DNA of 64,000 bases. Origin: Dawidia cretensis. GTDB taxonomy: Bacteria; Bacteroidota; Bacteroidia; Cytophagales; Cyclobacteriaceae. The notes below the pieces were generated by a model, which made no database searches, was not told the origin of the DNA, and worked only from the letters and a program-made list of their open reading frames with translations. The DNA is taken from contig NZ_JAHESE010000011.1 of the NCBI RefSeq assembly GCF_018598175.1, positions 1-64,000 on the forward strand. Direction: 5' to 3'. Below are positions 1-7,765 of this stretch, one piece after another. The position numbers and the translations under genes are program-made. Position 1 is the stretch's first letter. Each line of letters begins with the position of its first letter.

Positions 1-1
1 C

Positions 2-1075
2 AACGGAAAAGCCTACTCCGACAACGCTGAACAGGCCAATATCTTGCCCGAACGGTATGGCGACTACGCCGTGTTTTTGGCCACGGTCGTGAAACACTTC
101 CGCGACCAGGGCGTGAGGTTCAACTACCTCAGCCCCTTTAACGAGCCGCAGTGGGACTGGACCGGCAACGGGCAGGAGGGAAGTCCTTATACCAACCAGG
201 AGTTGTTCGACATCACCCACAAACTCGACTCGGTATTAATCGCCGAGGGCCTTGCCATCAAAATACAACTGGCCGAGGCGGGCAAAATGAATTATCTCTA
301 CGAAGCGGCTGACAAGCCTACCCGTGGAAACCAGGTAGACGAATTCTTTTCGCCGACTTCGCCCCGATATGTCGGCAACATGAGATCGGTCGACAACATC
401 ATTTCCGCCCACAGCTATTTCACCTCGGCGCCGATGGACCAAATGCTTTCCGTCCGCAAAGCGGTGAACGCCAAGGTGAAGGCCTCGTCCACACCGCTGG
501 AATTCTGGCAAAGTGAATATTGCGTACTTGGTGATCAGGAAGAGATACCCGGCGCCGGCAAAGACCGTGGCATGGCGACGGCGCTGTATGTGGCGCGACT
601 CATTCACCACGACCTGACCGTTGCCAACGCTTCTGCCTGGCATTGGTGGACGTCGCTGTCGGCATACGACTATAAAGATGGCCTGGTATATGTAGAAAAA
701 AACAAAGTCGACGGCGCAGTGGAGGACACCAAGCTGTTGTGGGCGTTCGGTAACTTTAGCCGCTTTGTACGGCCGGGTTCGGTACGGGTAGGAGTATCGT
801 CAGCCGATGTTCCGATCGACAATGTGCTGGGGCTGCTGGTGTCTGCTTATGTGCACGACGATACACACAAACTCGTTACCGTGGTCGTGAACTATGGTAC
901 GGACGACGTGCCGTTGCAGCTGTCGGTTGACGGACATACCCACGTACCGGTTATCGCCTATATTACCTCGGCTGGCGCCGGTGAGGATCTGAAACCACGG
1001 CCTGCGCAAGACAGTCATGCGCCTGTCATCATTACTGGCCGGTCAGTTGTGACATTGGTCAGCACGCTGGAATAA
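2..1075 (+). CDS. Glycoside hydrolase family 30 (endo-beta-1,6-galactanase-like), 5' end outside window
   Basis: The frame is open from the window edge to a TAA at 1073-1075, so the N-terminus and any signal peptide lie outside. The visible part is the second half of a clan-A (beta/alpha)8 barrel followed by a beta-sandwich. The likely acid/base glutamate is in SPFNEPQWDW (codon 143-145) and the likely nucleophile in FWQSEYCVLG (codon 515-517). An aromatic-rich stretch, AWHWWTSLSAYDY, lines the substrate cleft, as is usual in GH30. The layout resembles bacterial endo-beta-1,6-galactanases, but substrate assignment is inference. A GH2 enzyme follows after 62 bp on the same strand, suggesting joint degradation of a galactan or arabinogalactan side chain in the periplasm or outside the cell. 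An in-frame TTG at 44 is not the real start. Confidence 0.85.
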   Translation, partial: NGKAYSDNAEQANILPERYGDYAVFLATVVKHFRDQGVRFNYLSPFNEPQWDWTGNGQEGSPYTNQELFDITHKLDSVLIAEGLAIKIQLAEAGKMNYLYEAADKPTRGNQVDEFFSPTSPRYVGNMRSVDNIISAHSYFTSAPMDQMLSVRKAVNAKVKASSTPLEFWQSEYCVLGDQEEIPGAGKDRGMATALYVARLIHHDLTVANASAWHWWTSLSAYDYKDGLVYVEKNKVDGAVEDTKLLWAFGNFSRFVRPGSVRVGVSSADVPIDNVLGLLVSAYVHDDTHKLVTVVVNYGTDDVPLQLSVDGHTHVPVIAYITSAGAGEDLKPRPAQDSHAPVIITGRSVVTLVSTLE

Positions 1076-1137
1076 CGCAAATGACGGCCGCGTGCTTTAG
1101 AACAACCACTTGAGACGATATAAAACGAACAATACCT

Positions 1138-3579
1138 ATGATGCCTATTCTACCCCCTAAACGCCTGACTGCGGCGTCGATCTTCCTGCTGGTTGCCGTC
1201 CTACTATTCGCTATACCGCTCTGTGCGCAGCAGACCCGTGGCGTGTTGTTTAACGACGGTTGGAAATTTCACAAAGGTGATGTTGCCGGCGCAGAGAAAT
1301 CCACCACCGCTGATGCTTCCTGGCGTGCCCTGGCACTGCCGCACGACTGGAGTGTCGAAGGGCCCTTTAGTGAAGAATGGGCCAGTGGAACCGGTTACTT
1401 GCCGGCCGGAATCGGGTGGTACCGTAAAACGTTTCGTCTCGTTCCGACCCAACAAAACAAGACCCTGTACCTGTACTTTGACGGCGTATACAAAAACAGT
1501 GACGTGTGGATCAACGGTCAGCACCTCGGCAAACGTCCCAACGGCTATGCATCGTTTTATTACGACCTCACGCCGCACCTGAACAAGCAGGGCGAAAATG
1601 TCGTGGCCGTGAAGGTCGATCACACCGACTTTGGCGACTCCCGCTGGTATAGTGGTTCAGGCATTAATCGAAACGTATACCTGCTGGCATTGGCGCCGGT
1701 ACATATCGGGGTGTGGGGTATTGCCTTTACGACACCGGAGGTTTCTGCGAGCCGTGCACATGCCCGCGTCGCGGTGCATGTTGAGAACCAAACAACGAAA
1801 CCCGCTGCTGTGCGTGTAACAGCCGAGTTGGTCGATGCCGCCGGTAAGACCGTAAGCCGCGGCGAGGGGCCCGGACAGACTATTGCGACGGGCAGCGATG
1901 TGACGATGGATTTACACGTCGACAAGCCGGCGCTGTGGTCGCCTGAGAACCCGGCGCTGTATACGTTGCGCACAACGTTGTCTGTAGACGGAAAGAAGAC
2001 AGAAACCGTGACGGAGACCATCGGCTTCCGCAGCTTCCGCTTTGATGCCGCCAAAGGATTTTTTCTGAACGACCGCAGCCTCAAACTCAAAGGCCTGTGT
2101 ATACACGACGACGCGGGCGCCCTCGGCTCGGCCGTTCCCGCCGACGTGTGGGAACGACGCCTCCAGCTCTTCAAAGCCATGGGCTGCAACGCCATACGCA
2201 TGAGCCATAATCCACACCAGGATTACCTTTACGACCTATGCGATAAGCTCGGCCTGATCGTACAGGACGAAGCGTTTGACGAGTGGGAAGTAGGTAAAAA
2301 CAAATGGATCAAGGGCTGGAACGTTGGTGAGCCCGGCAAGGATGGCTACAGCAAAAACTTTGCGGAGTGGGCCGACCGCGACGTGCGCGACATGATTCTG
2401 CGCAATCGTAACCGTACCTGTATTTTGATGTGGAGCATTGGCAACGAGATTGATTACCCTAACGACCCCTATACCGACGAAATCCTCAACACAGGCCGTA
2501 ACCCGCAGATTTATGGAAAAGGATATCAGGCGGGCAACCCAGCTGCCAGGCGCCTTGGTGAGATCGCGGCGCACCTGGCAGGGATGGTGAAGCGCTATGA
2601 CACTACCCGCGCCGTGACAGCAGCTCTGGCGGGCGTGGTGATGTCCAACCTTACCACGTACCCAGAGGCGCTCGACCTGGTGGGGTATAATTACCAGGAA
2701 TACCGCTATACCGACGATCATGCTCAATACCCCCGACGGATTATTTATGGCAGTGAAAACAGCAAGGGATACGACGCCTGGGAGGCGGTGGTGAAGAACG
2801 ACTTCATCGCCGGCCAGTTTCTGTGGACCGGTATCGACTTTCTCGGCGAAGCCCGCACCTGGCCCATACGTGGCAGTGGCGCTGGTCTGGTGGACCTGGC
2901 CGGCTTCCCGAAGCCGGAGTATTACTATCGCAAAAGTCTGTGGACCGATGAGCCGGTGATATATCTGGCGGCTGCTAAGATTTCCGATGACGGCGCGCGA
3001 CGCCAGAGCGGATGGGCGGCCGCCCACTGGAATTGGACGGTGGGTGATTCACTCACGCTGCTGGCCTATACCAACGCTGACGAGGCAGAGTTGGTTGTAA
3101 ACAATCGCTCGCTTGGTCGGAAGCCGCTGCTGGAAAGTGAACAAAGGATCATTCGCTGGAAAGTTGCCTATCAGCCCGGCACCGCCACCCTGGTGGCCTA
3201 TACCAAAGGCAACGAGACAGGTCGTCATACGCTTAAAACAGCTGGTGCCGCCAGTCAGTTGAAAGTGACCTTGGATCGAACCACCCTGTCTGCAGCTCGT
3301 CGTGAGGTCGCTCACATTGTCGTGGAGGTAACGGATGCAGCGGGAAACCTGGTGCCGTCGTCGGAGCACGAAATTACCTGCCGAATTGAAGGGCCCGCCA
3401 GGCTTATCGGGCTCGAAAATGGTGATCTGGCCAGTCATGAAGATTATAAGGGTAAAACCCGAAAAGCCTTCCGGGGCAAGTGGTTGGGATACATTCAGGC
3501 GGAAAGGCCGGGACCGGTAAAAGTCATCCTTTCAACGCCAGGATTGAATGAAACCGTGGCTGTGTTTGTGTCAAAATAG
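1138..3579 (+). CDS. Secreted GH2 beta-galactosidase-like enzyme with DUF4982-type C-terminus
   Basis: 813 aa. Residues 1-30 form a signal peptide (hydrophobic AASIFLLVAVLLFAIPLCA then QQ). The GH2 sugar-binding domain spans about 35-190, the immunoglobulin-like domain about 195-300, and the TIM barrel about 305-590. The acid/base is Glu437 in LMWSIGNEIDY and the probable nucleophile Glu540 in IIYGSENSKGY. C-terminal beta domains (DUF4982-like, about 620-700, and a GH2 domain-5-like module with GLENGDLAS near 760) complete the architecture. Enzymes of this build remove terminal beta-galactosyl or related residues. The GH30 gene immediately upstream makes exo-trimming of galacto-oligosaccharides a reasonable role; exact specificity cannot be read from sequence. 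The ATG at 1138 gives a complete signal peptide. Confidence 0.88.
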   Translation: MMPILPPKRLTAASIFLLVAVLLFAIPLCAQQTRGVLFNDGWKFHKGDVAGAEKSTTADASWRALALPHDWSVEGPFSEEWASGTGYLPAGIGWYRKTFRLVPTQQNKTLYLYFDGVYKNSDVWINGQHLGKRPNGYASFYYDLTPHLNKQGENVVAVKVDHTDFGDSRWYSGSGINRNVYLLALAPVHIGVWGIAFTTPEVSASRAHARVAVHVENQTTKPAAVRVTAELVDAAGKTVSRGEGPGQTIATGSDVTMDLHVDKPALWSPENPALYTLRTTLSVDGKKTETVTETIGFRSFRFDAAKGFFLNDRSLKLKGLCIHDDAGALGSAVPADVWERRLQLFKAMGCNAIRMSHNPHQDYLYDLCDKLGLIVQDEAFDEWEVGKNKWIKGWNVGEPGKDGYSKNFAEWADRDVRDMILRNRNRTCILMWSIGNEIDYPNDPYTDEILNTGRNPQIYGKGYQAGNPAARRLGEIAAHLAGMVKRYDTTRAVTAALAGVVMSNLTTYPEALDLVGYNYQEYRYTDDHAQYPRRIIYGSENSKGYDAWEAVVKNDFIAGQFLWTGIDFLGEARTWPIRGSGAGLVDLAGFPKPEYYYRKSLWTDEPVIYLAAAKISDDGARRQSGWAAAHWNWTVGDSLTLLAYTNADEAELVVNNRSLGRKPLLESEQRIIRWKVAYQPGTATLVAYTKGNETGRHTLKTAGAASQLKVTLDRTTLSAARREVAHIVVEVTDAAGNLVPSSEHEITCRIEGPARLIGLENGDLASHEDYKGKTRKAFRGKWLGYIQAERPGPVKVILSTPGLNETVAVFVSK

Positions 3580-3592
3580 ACACGGAGTGCAT

Positions 3593-3691
3593 TTACTCCG
3601 CTTTCAGAATCTTCACCGGACTAATCAATGCTGCCCGTATAGCTTGATAACTCAGTGTCGTTTTCAAGCCATTTACCGTACCCAGCACAAA
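3593..3691 (-). pseudogene. C-terminal fragment of an FtsX/MacB-type ABC permease
   Basis: On the minus strand the 3' end of this stretch reads TTLSYQAIRAALISPVKILK followed by AE and a stop at 3593. That is the typical C-terminus of the large FtsX permeases; compare LTVSYQAIKAAVVNPVKILR at the end of the intact permease near 28.0 kb in this window. Upstream of about 3691 the similarity stops and there is no continuing frame, so the rest of the gene is gone. It marks a deletion or recombination junction right after the GH2 gene. Confidence 0.75.
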
Positions 3692-3810
3692 GATTTTTAA
3701 GTTCGGTTAAAATGCTTAAGGCAAAAAGAAGAAATGATGGTTGTAATGTATGGCGAATGTACAAGCTTGAAACTTACCGCGAGAAACGAACAAATATCTT
3801 TGACAATGTG

Positions 3811-4444
3811 ATGAAGCTAAACAAACTAACTTTTCTATCGCTTCTTTGGGCGGTGATGTTTCTTATTTCATGTAGCGGGCAAATGGCGGAAAGTTTGCAT
3901 CGAATGTTAGAAGATAAACATGGGGAATATTTGGTTTTACTACTAAGATGGAAGGCGGTTGTCGTTATAATGGCAAATCTATCATCAATTACAAACCTAA
4001 TGATGAGACCTATTTCTGGGGACTTTTAGAGGATAAAAATGAAAATATATGGCCTGGCGGAAGGAACAAAGGAGTTTTTCGTTATGATGGGAAAATCTTT
4101 ACTAGTATATTACAAAAGGCAGATTTAATTCATCATATGTTGCGGGCTCTACAATACAGGACAAAGCAGGAAATATCTGGTTTGGCACTGAGGCTGGCGA
4201 TCCTTCAAAAAGAGAAAGCAAAGGAGGCGTGTGGCGTTACGATGGAAAAACCTTTGTAAATTTTTAAAGAAAGATGGTTTGAGTCATAACTGTGTTTGGA
4301 GTCTTTTAGAAGACAAAGCTGGAAATATCTGGCTCGGCACAAGAAACACCGGCTTATGTAGATTTGATGGGAAAGCTTTAGTGGGTTTTCGGAAAAAGAG
4401 AAATAGGAGAACCCGAGCACTACGGGGTCGTTGCCCGAGACCAC
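3811..4444 (+). pseudogene. Frameshifted two-component-regulator propeller lipoprotein
   Basis: The ATG at 3811 opens MKLNKLTFLSLLWAVMFLIS then CSG, a lipoprotein signal. The following coding is split over three frames. Propeller (Reg_prop) repeats can be read as LLEDKNENIWPGGRNKG then FRYDGK (around 4026-4100), DKAGNIWFGTEAGDPSKRES then VWRYDGK (around 4160-4250), and LLEDKAGNIWLGTRNTG then CRFDGK (around 4303-4375). Frame changes occur near 3925, near 4140 and near 4257. Intact relatives are periplasmic sensor domains, usually 600-1000 aa and often fused to histidine kinases. Here only about three repeats survive and no kinase is present, so it is a decayed remnant. Confidence 0.75.
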
Positions 4445-4482
4445 AAATTGTGTGTATTTTATAGTATGGCGTTATATCCGGA

Positions 4483-5270
4483 CGTTAGCGATAAATGCAA
4501 AAAAAAATCACAATTATGATTTATAATATTTTAAACGGCGACTCTCTTGCTTGCAGTTTTCCTGACGCTAGAATTGAAGGAGATATAATTGTAGTTAGGG
4601 AAGGTCTTATAGATGGAGATTTATCAGGCAGCAATTTGCAAGATTTTTGGCAATCAAGAGCAAAGTATATGGGAGTATCAGAAACTGAATACCACGGCAA
4701 AGTGGTAAATGAATTCGAAAAAATAATGAATGCTCCTGATAATTCAGAGTTTAATCTTTGGTTTGAGTATGACTTGTTTTGTCAAGTTAATATGTGGTTT
4801 GTTATTTCTATTATTGATAGTTTGCCAATAAAGAAAAAAGTTTTTGCTGTCTATACCTCTTATCTGGACAAAACCAGCAAACAATTTTGGAACGGCTTTG
4901 GGGCGGCAAATTCAGACGAATTAAAGGTTTGTTATGCGAAGAGAATCTCTTTAAGTGAAGCTGACATACATTTAGGGCAAGGCTTATGGAAAGCTTACAA
5001 AAATGGTAATCTCGAAGAATTGACGAATCTTTCAAAGAATCAATCCTTAGCTTTTCCGTATTTAGAAGAGGTCGTAAACGCGCACGTTGACCGTTTCCCA
5101 AAAGATGGCACAAAAGGAAGACCTGAACGGGTTATTGAGGACATCACAAAAAACATTTCTACTGACTTTCATAAAGTGTTCAAGGAATTTTGGAACAGAG
5201 AAAGCATTTATGGTTTTGGCGACACTCAATTAAGAAGTCTATATGACAAAGTAATGCACTGCCGCTAACG
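4483..5270. repeat. 8-bp perfect inverted repeat enclosing the DUF1835 gene (cassette-like)
   Basis: CGTTAGCG at 4483-4490, five bases before the ATG, and its exact reverse complement CGCTAACG at 5263-5270, which contains the TAA stop codon, enclose one gene tightly. GTTAG...CTAAC ends with a stop codon inside the right end are reminiscent of integron cassettes, although these cores do not fully match the GTTRRRY rule. Imperfect pairing further right (GAAAGT at 5270-5275 with ACTTTC at about 5347) could form part of an attC-like fold. No integrase is seen in the window. Confidence 0.4.
4495..5268 (+). CDS. DUF1835 domain protein
   Basis: 257 aa. The N-terminus reads IYNILNGDSLACSFPDARIE then GDIIVVREGLIDGDL, the characteristic start of the DUF1835 family (NGDS and a V-x-RE-x-L-I-x-G motif). 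A C-terminal helical part with FPYLEEVVNAHVDRFP follows, also usual in that family. The biochemical function is not established; DUF1835 proteins are cytoplasmic and no catalytic motif is evident. An internal ATG at 4516 (MIYNILNGDS) is an equally plausible start. Codon use is AT-rich and unlike the GH genes. The gene sits alone between decayed genes and is bounded by a perfect 8-bp inverted repeat, which suggests it came in as a single-gene unit. Confidence 0.7.
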   Translation: MQKKITIMIYNILNGDSLACSFPDARIEGDIIVVREGLIDGDLSGSNLQDFWQSRAKYMGVSETEYHGKVVNEFEKIMNAPDNSEFNLWFEYDLFCQVNMWFVISIIDSLPIKKKVFAVYTSYLDKTSKQFWNGFGAANSDELKVCYAKRISLSEADIHLGQGLWKAYKNGNLEELTNLSKNQSLAFPYLEEVVNAHVDRFPKDGTKGRPERVIEDITKNISTDFHKVFKEFWNRESIYGFGDTQLRSLYDKVMHCR

Positions 5271-5681
5271 AAAGTGGATGTGCCATCGCGATGCAGTATA
5301 AAGTTGTAGTCTACTTTTCAAAACAGCACATTCTGCATCAAGATCAACTTTCAAGTCCTCCAGCAATTTGTATTTGCTTCTTTATGAAGGGTGGTTGATG
5401 GTCTTCCTGCATTTTTTTGGCGTGACGAATCCAGGGAGTAGCGTAAGCTTCTCCAAAAGCAGAAGCTTACGGATCGGACTGACTATGATGCAGCAATTGA
5501 GGTTTTCAAAAACAAAAGGCCTTCGCTCTATCATCGAATCTGAATTTAAAAATCGTGGGTAAGCAAGGTAGTGCCCCTACGCTGGCCATACAGCCACCAG
5601 AGGAGTAGTTCGTAAGCACCTCAATGAGATCAACAATCATGGGATAAGGAGGAACGTAAACTACAGTGCTACAAGGATTGA
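5271..5681. other. Intergenic scar with a short coding remnant and an 11-bp-stem hairpin
   Basis: No intact gene. A perfect inverted repeat, CGTAAGCTTCT (5442-5452) and AGAAGCTTACG (5461-5471), surrounds an 8-base loop and is not followed by a T-run, so it does not look like a terminator. A short open stretch on the plus strand, LTDRTDYDAAIEVFKNKRPS then LYHRI stop (about 5466-5543), looks like the tail of a lost gene that I cannot identify. The remainder shows nothing recognisable. Confidence 0.4.
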
Positions 5682-5718
5682 TAAAAAGCAATTCTCCTTA
5701 CGCAATCATAAGGAGAAT
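5682..5718 (-). terminator. Rho-independent terminator of the blaI-blaR1 pair
   Basis: Perfect 10-bp stem ATTCTCCTTA (5691-5700) and TAAGGAGAAT (5709-5718) with loop CGCAATCA. Read on the minus strand it is followed by TGCTTTTTATC. It lies 26 bp beyond the stop of the protease gene. Confidence 0.65.
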
Positions 5719-5744
5719 TATTTAGAGAACGGTCTTTCCTGATA

Positions 5745-7169
5745 TTATTTTTCCTCGAGGGTAAATTCAATATTGATCTTACTGAGGTCTTCCAGCGGCT
5801 GAATATTTAAATCTACTTTATCTGCTTTAAACAGCTTTGATTTCTTCAGGTTCTCCTGTGATTGAATGACTTTCGACCGGCTGAATTGATCTCCTTTTTC
5901 GAACTGGATCATTTTCATAATTTCCGCAGTCGTGATTGACGAATTTCCTGTGATGGTGATATCGTTGATATAAGCAACATTACCTTCGTGGATCTTCATG
6001 TTAAGCACTACTTTATTTTCAGCAATAACTTCTTCCGGTTCTATTGTAAAATAAACATATCCAAGATCCATATATAGACCGCTGATGTCTTGCCTTTTAG
6101 GGTTGAATGATAAGTTCTTTTCCACCTGTTTTTTATCATAAATATCCCCGGGTTTGATCGCCAGAATGCCGGTCAGATACTCATCCGTAAAAACCCTGTT
6201 GCCTTCCCAGTTTATTGCTGCGAGGATTAATTTTTGCTCTGGTACATTTGCCAGCTGCTGACCTTGTTCAGAACGCTCGGTAAAGGAAAATGCCATCATC
6301 AGCAGCGCTAACAATGGTATTATGGCTACAAATCTCACTGCTTTCATTTTGTTTTGTTTTTGAATGTATAACATATTGATTCTACTTTTTAAGTCTGCTA
6401 CTGAAAAAGGGTGAACGAACCGTTCTGCCTCATAGTGATGAGACAATCGTATAATTAGTTTCGAGTACGCATCCGGATCCTGCTTTGTATTCATCACCGC
6501 TTTGTCGGCCAGGTATTCGTGCACCTGGCATAGCGAAGTTTTCAATTTCTTCAGGAAAGGATTAAACCAACAGACAACGCCTGCGATCTCCATCAATAGG
6601 AGATCATAAGAGTGTTTCTGCCGGATATGAGCCTGCTCATGCAGGAGCACTGTATTGTATTCATCCTGATTTAATGAATTCTTATTTTCATTAATAAATA
6701 TGCATGTCATGAAAGAGAAAAAGGCAGGTCCGTTTTTTAGACGAACGATCCGGTAATCCATTTCACGTACCACCTCGTTATTTTTTATAAGCATGTGAAT
6801 TTTCCACAGACTGCGCAGCAATTTGTACGATACAAAAAGACATCCAATGAGGTAAATCGTGAGCAGCGCAGGAAATAGGAGATCGACCAAGTCATAGCGA
6901 GCGAGGTCCGTGGTTTCCGATCTCGCCGGTGTGACACCTCCTTGACCGATCAAGGAAAGGAAAAACGGTTTCGGACCGAGGGCATCATTTGAAGGTTGCC
7001 ATACGCCAATGCTAAGAAACGGGATGATGAAACTTATCACCGTGGCGCTGAGCAAATAAATCCTGCTGAAATTAAAATAGGGGAGGTTTGAATACAATGT
7101 GCGATAAAGCAAATAAAAGACAGTATGGCAAATTGTAACCTGCGAAAGATACAAGATAAGAGAGTTCAT
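5745..7169 (-). CDS. BlaR1/MecR1-type M56 membrane metalloprotease fused to two POTRA domains
   Basis: 474 aa. The N-terminal half is a BlaR1-like M56 peptidase: TM segments around 5-22, 33-55, 95-117 and 276-294, the zinc motif HEQAH (His177, Glu178, His181) and a third-ligand region HEYLADKAV (Glu218). Instead of the penicillin-binding sensor of classical BlaR1, residues about 313-474, beyond the last TM, read as two tandem POTRA modules. The first is AAINWEGNRVFTDEYLTGIL with a later LYMDLGYVYFTIEP; the second contains ITITGNSSITTAEIMKMIQF and ends FTLEEK, much like BamA. In known BlaR1 systems the protease cleaves or triggers loss of the BlaI repressor upon periplasmic sensing. Here POTRA domains would be the sensor, possibly of outer-membrane assembly; that is inference. 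The start overlaps the upstream repressor by 4 bp. Confidence 0.85.
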   Translation of the reverse strand: MNSLILYLSQVTICHTVFYLLYRTLYSNLPYFNFSRIYLLSATVISFIIPFLSIGVWQPSNDALGPKPFFLSLIGQGGVTPARSETTDLARYDLVDLLFPALLTIYLIGCLFVSYKLLRSLWKIHMLIKNNEVVREMDYRIVRLKNGPAFFSFMTCIFINENKNSLNQDEYNTVLLHEQAHIRQKHSYDLLLMEIAGVVCWFNPFLKKLKTSLCQVHEYLADKAVMNTKQDPDAYSKLIIRLSHHYEAERFVHPFSVADLKSRINMLYIQKQNKMKAVRFVAIIPLLALLMMAFSFTERSEQGQQLANVPEQKLILAAINWEGNRVFTDEYLTGILAIKPGDIYDKKQVEKNLSFNPKRQDISGLYMDLGYVYFTIEPEEVIAENKVVLNMKIHEGNVAYINDITITGNSSITTAEIMKMIQFEKGDQFSRSKVIQSQENLKKSKLFKADKVDLNIQPLEDLSKINIEFTLEEK

Positions 7170-7537
7170 TTCTTCCGGGTTTTACAGTCTTGAATAAATT
7201 TTGAAATATCGTTTAACTCATCTTCGGACAACTCCTTTTCCTCCACCATAAAAGAGACTACATTTTCGAGTGATCCGTCAAAGTAATTTGTAATGAAACT
7301 CTTCAACGCAAATTTTTTATATGCCAGTTTAGAAACGGCAGGTGTATACTCATATATCTTACCATACGCTTTATGCTTCACAAATCCTTTATCTTCCAGT
7401 ATCCTGACGATGGAAGAAATGGTCGTATAGGGTGGCTTGGGATCAGGAAGCTGTTCGATGATATCATTCACAAAACCTTTTTTCATAGTCCACAGAGTGT
7501 CCATGATCCTTTCTTCTCTTTTTGTTAACTGCTCCAT
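7166..7537 (-). CDS. BlaI/MecI/CopY-family transcriptional repressor
   Basis: 123 aa, usual length for the family. The winged helix is at about 5-75 (LTKREERIMDTLWTMKKGFV, then PPYTTISSIVRILEDKGFVK then HKAYGKIYEYTP) and the dimerisation helix follows with SFITNYFDGSLENVVSFMV. It overlaps the protease gene by the four bases ATGA, so the two are translationally coupled as in bla/mec systems. It most likely represses its own operon through the palindromic ladder directly upstream of its start. Derepression would follow cleavage by the neighbouring protease. Confidence 0.9.
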   Translation of the reverse strand: MEQLTKREERIMDTLWTMKKGFVNDIIEQLPDPKPPYTTISSIVRILEDKGFVKHKAYGKIYEYTPAVSKLAYKKFALKSFITNYFDGSLENVVSFMVEEKELSEDELNDISKFIQDCKTRKK

Positions 7538-7551
7538 GTCACAAATGTGTA

Positions 7552-7597
7552 ACTTATTTTTAAGTTATACAACTTAATTGTTAGTTATATAACGTAC
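7552..7597 (-). promoter_or_regulatory. Operator ladder for the BlaI-type repressor
   Basis: Alternating half-sites recur at an exact 10-bp step: AACTTA (7552), TAAGTT (7562), AACTTA (7572), TTAGTT (7582) and AACGTA (7592), with 4-bp spacers TTTT, ATAC, ATTG and ATAT. The first three are perfect, the last two have one mismatch each. Adjacent pairs form overlapping 16-bp palindromes. The ladder starts 15 bp from the repressor start codon, so it probably covers its promoter. Confidence 0.7.
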
Positions 7598-7765
7598 ATA
7601 TGCGTAGAATTGGTTATTTGACACCTTCCTATGTTTGAATCATAAGTACGAAAACTGTCAATTCAGGCTAAATTTGAGGTTTCGAATATAGCTTTGGAAA
7701 AATCGGGTGTTTGAGCCCCAGTACGGTTTCTAATTGTATATTAGTGCGTTTGAACGAATTCCTGC

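Noticed and set aside
2236-3027. 263-codon antisense frame within the GH2 gene
   Set aside because: The GH2 frame contains both catalytic motifs across this interval.
5368-5562. 64-codon plus-strand frame after the DUF1835 gene
   Set aside because: It starts in non-coding-like sequence and conflicts with a more protein-like tail in another frame; neither is intact.
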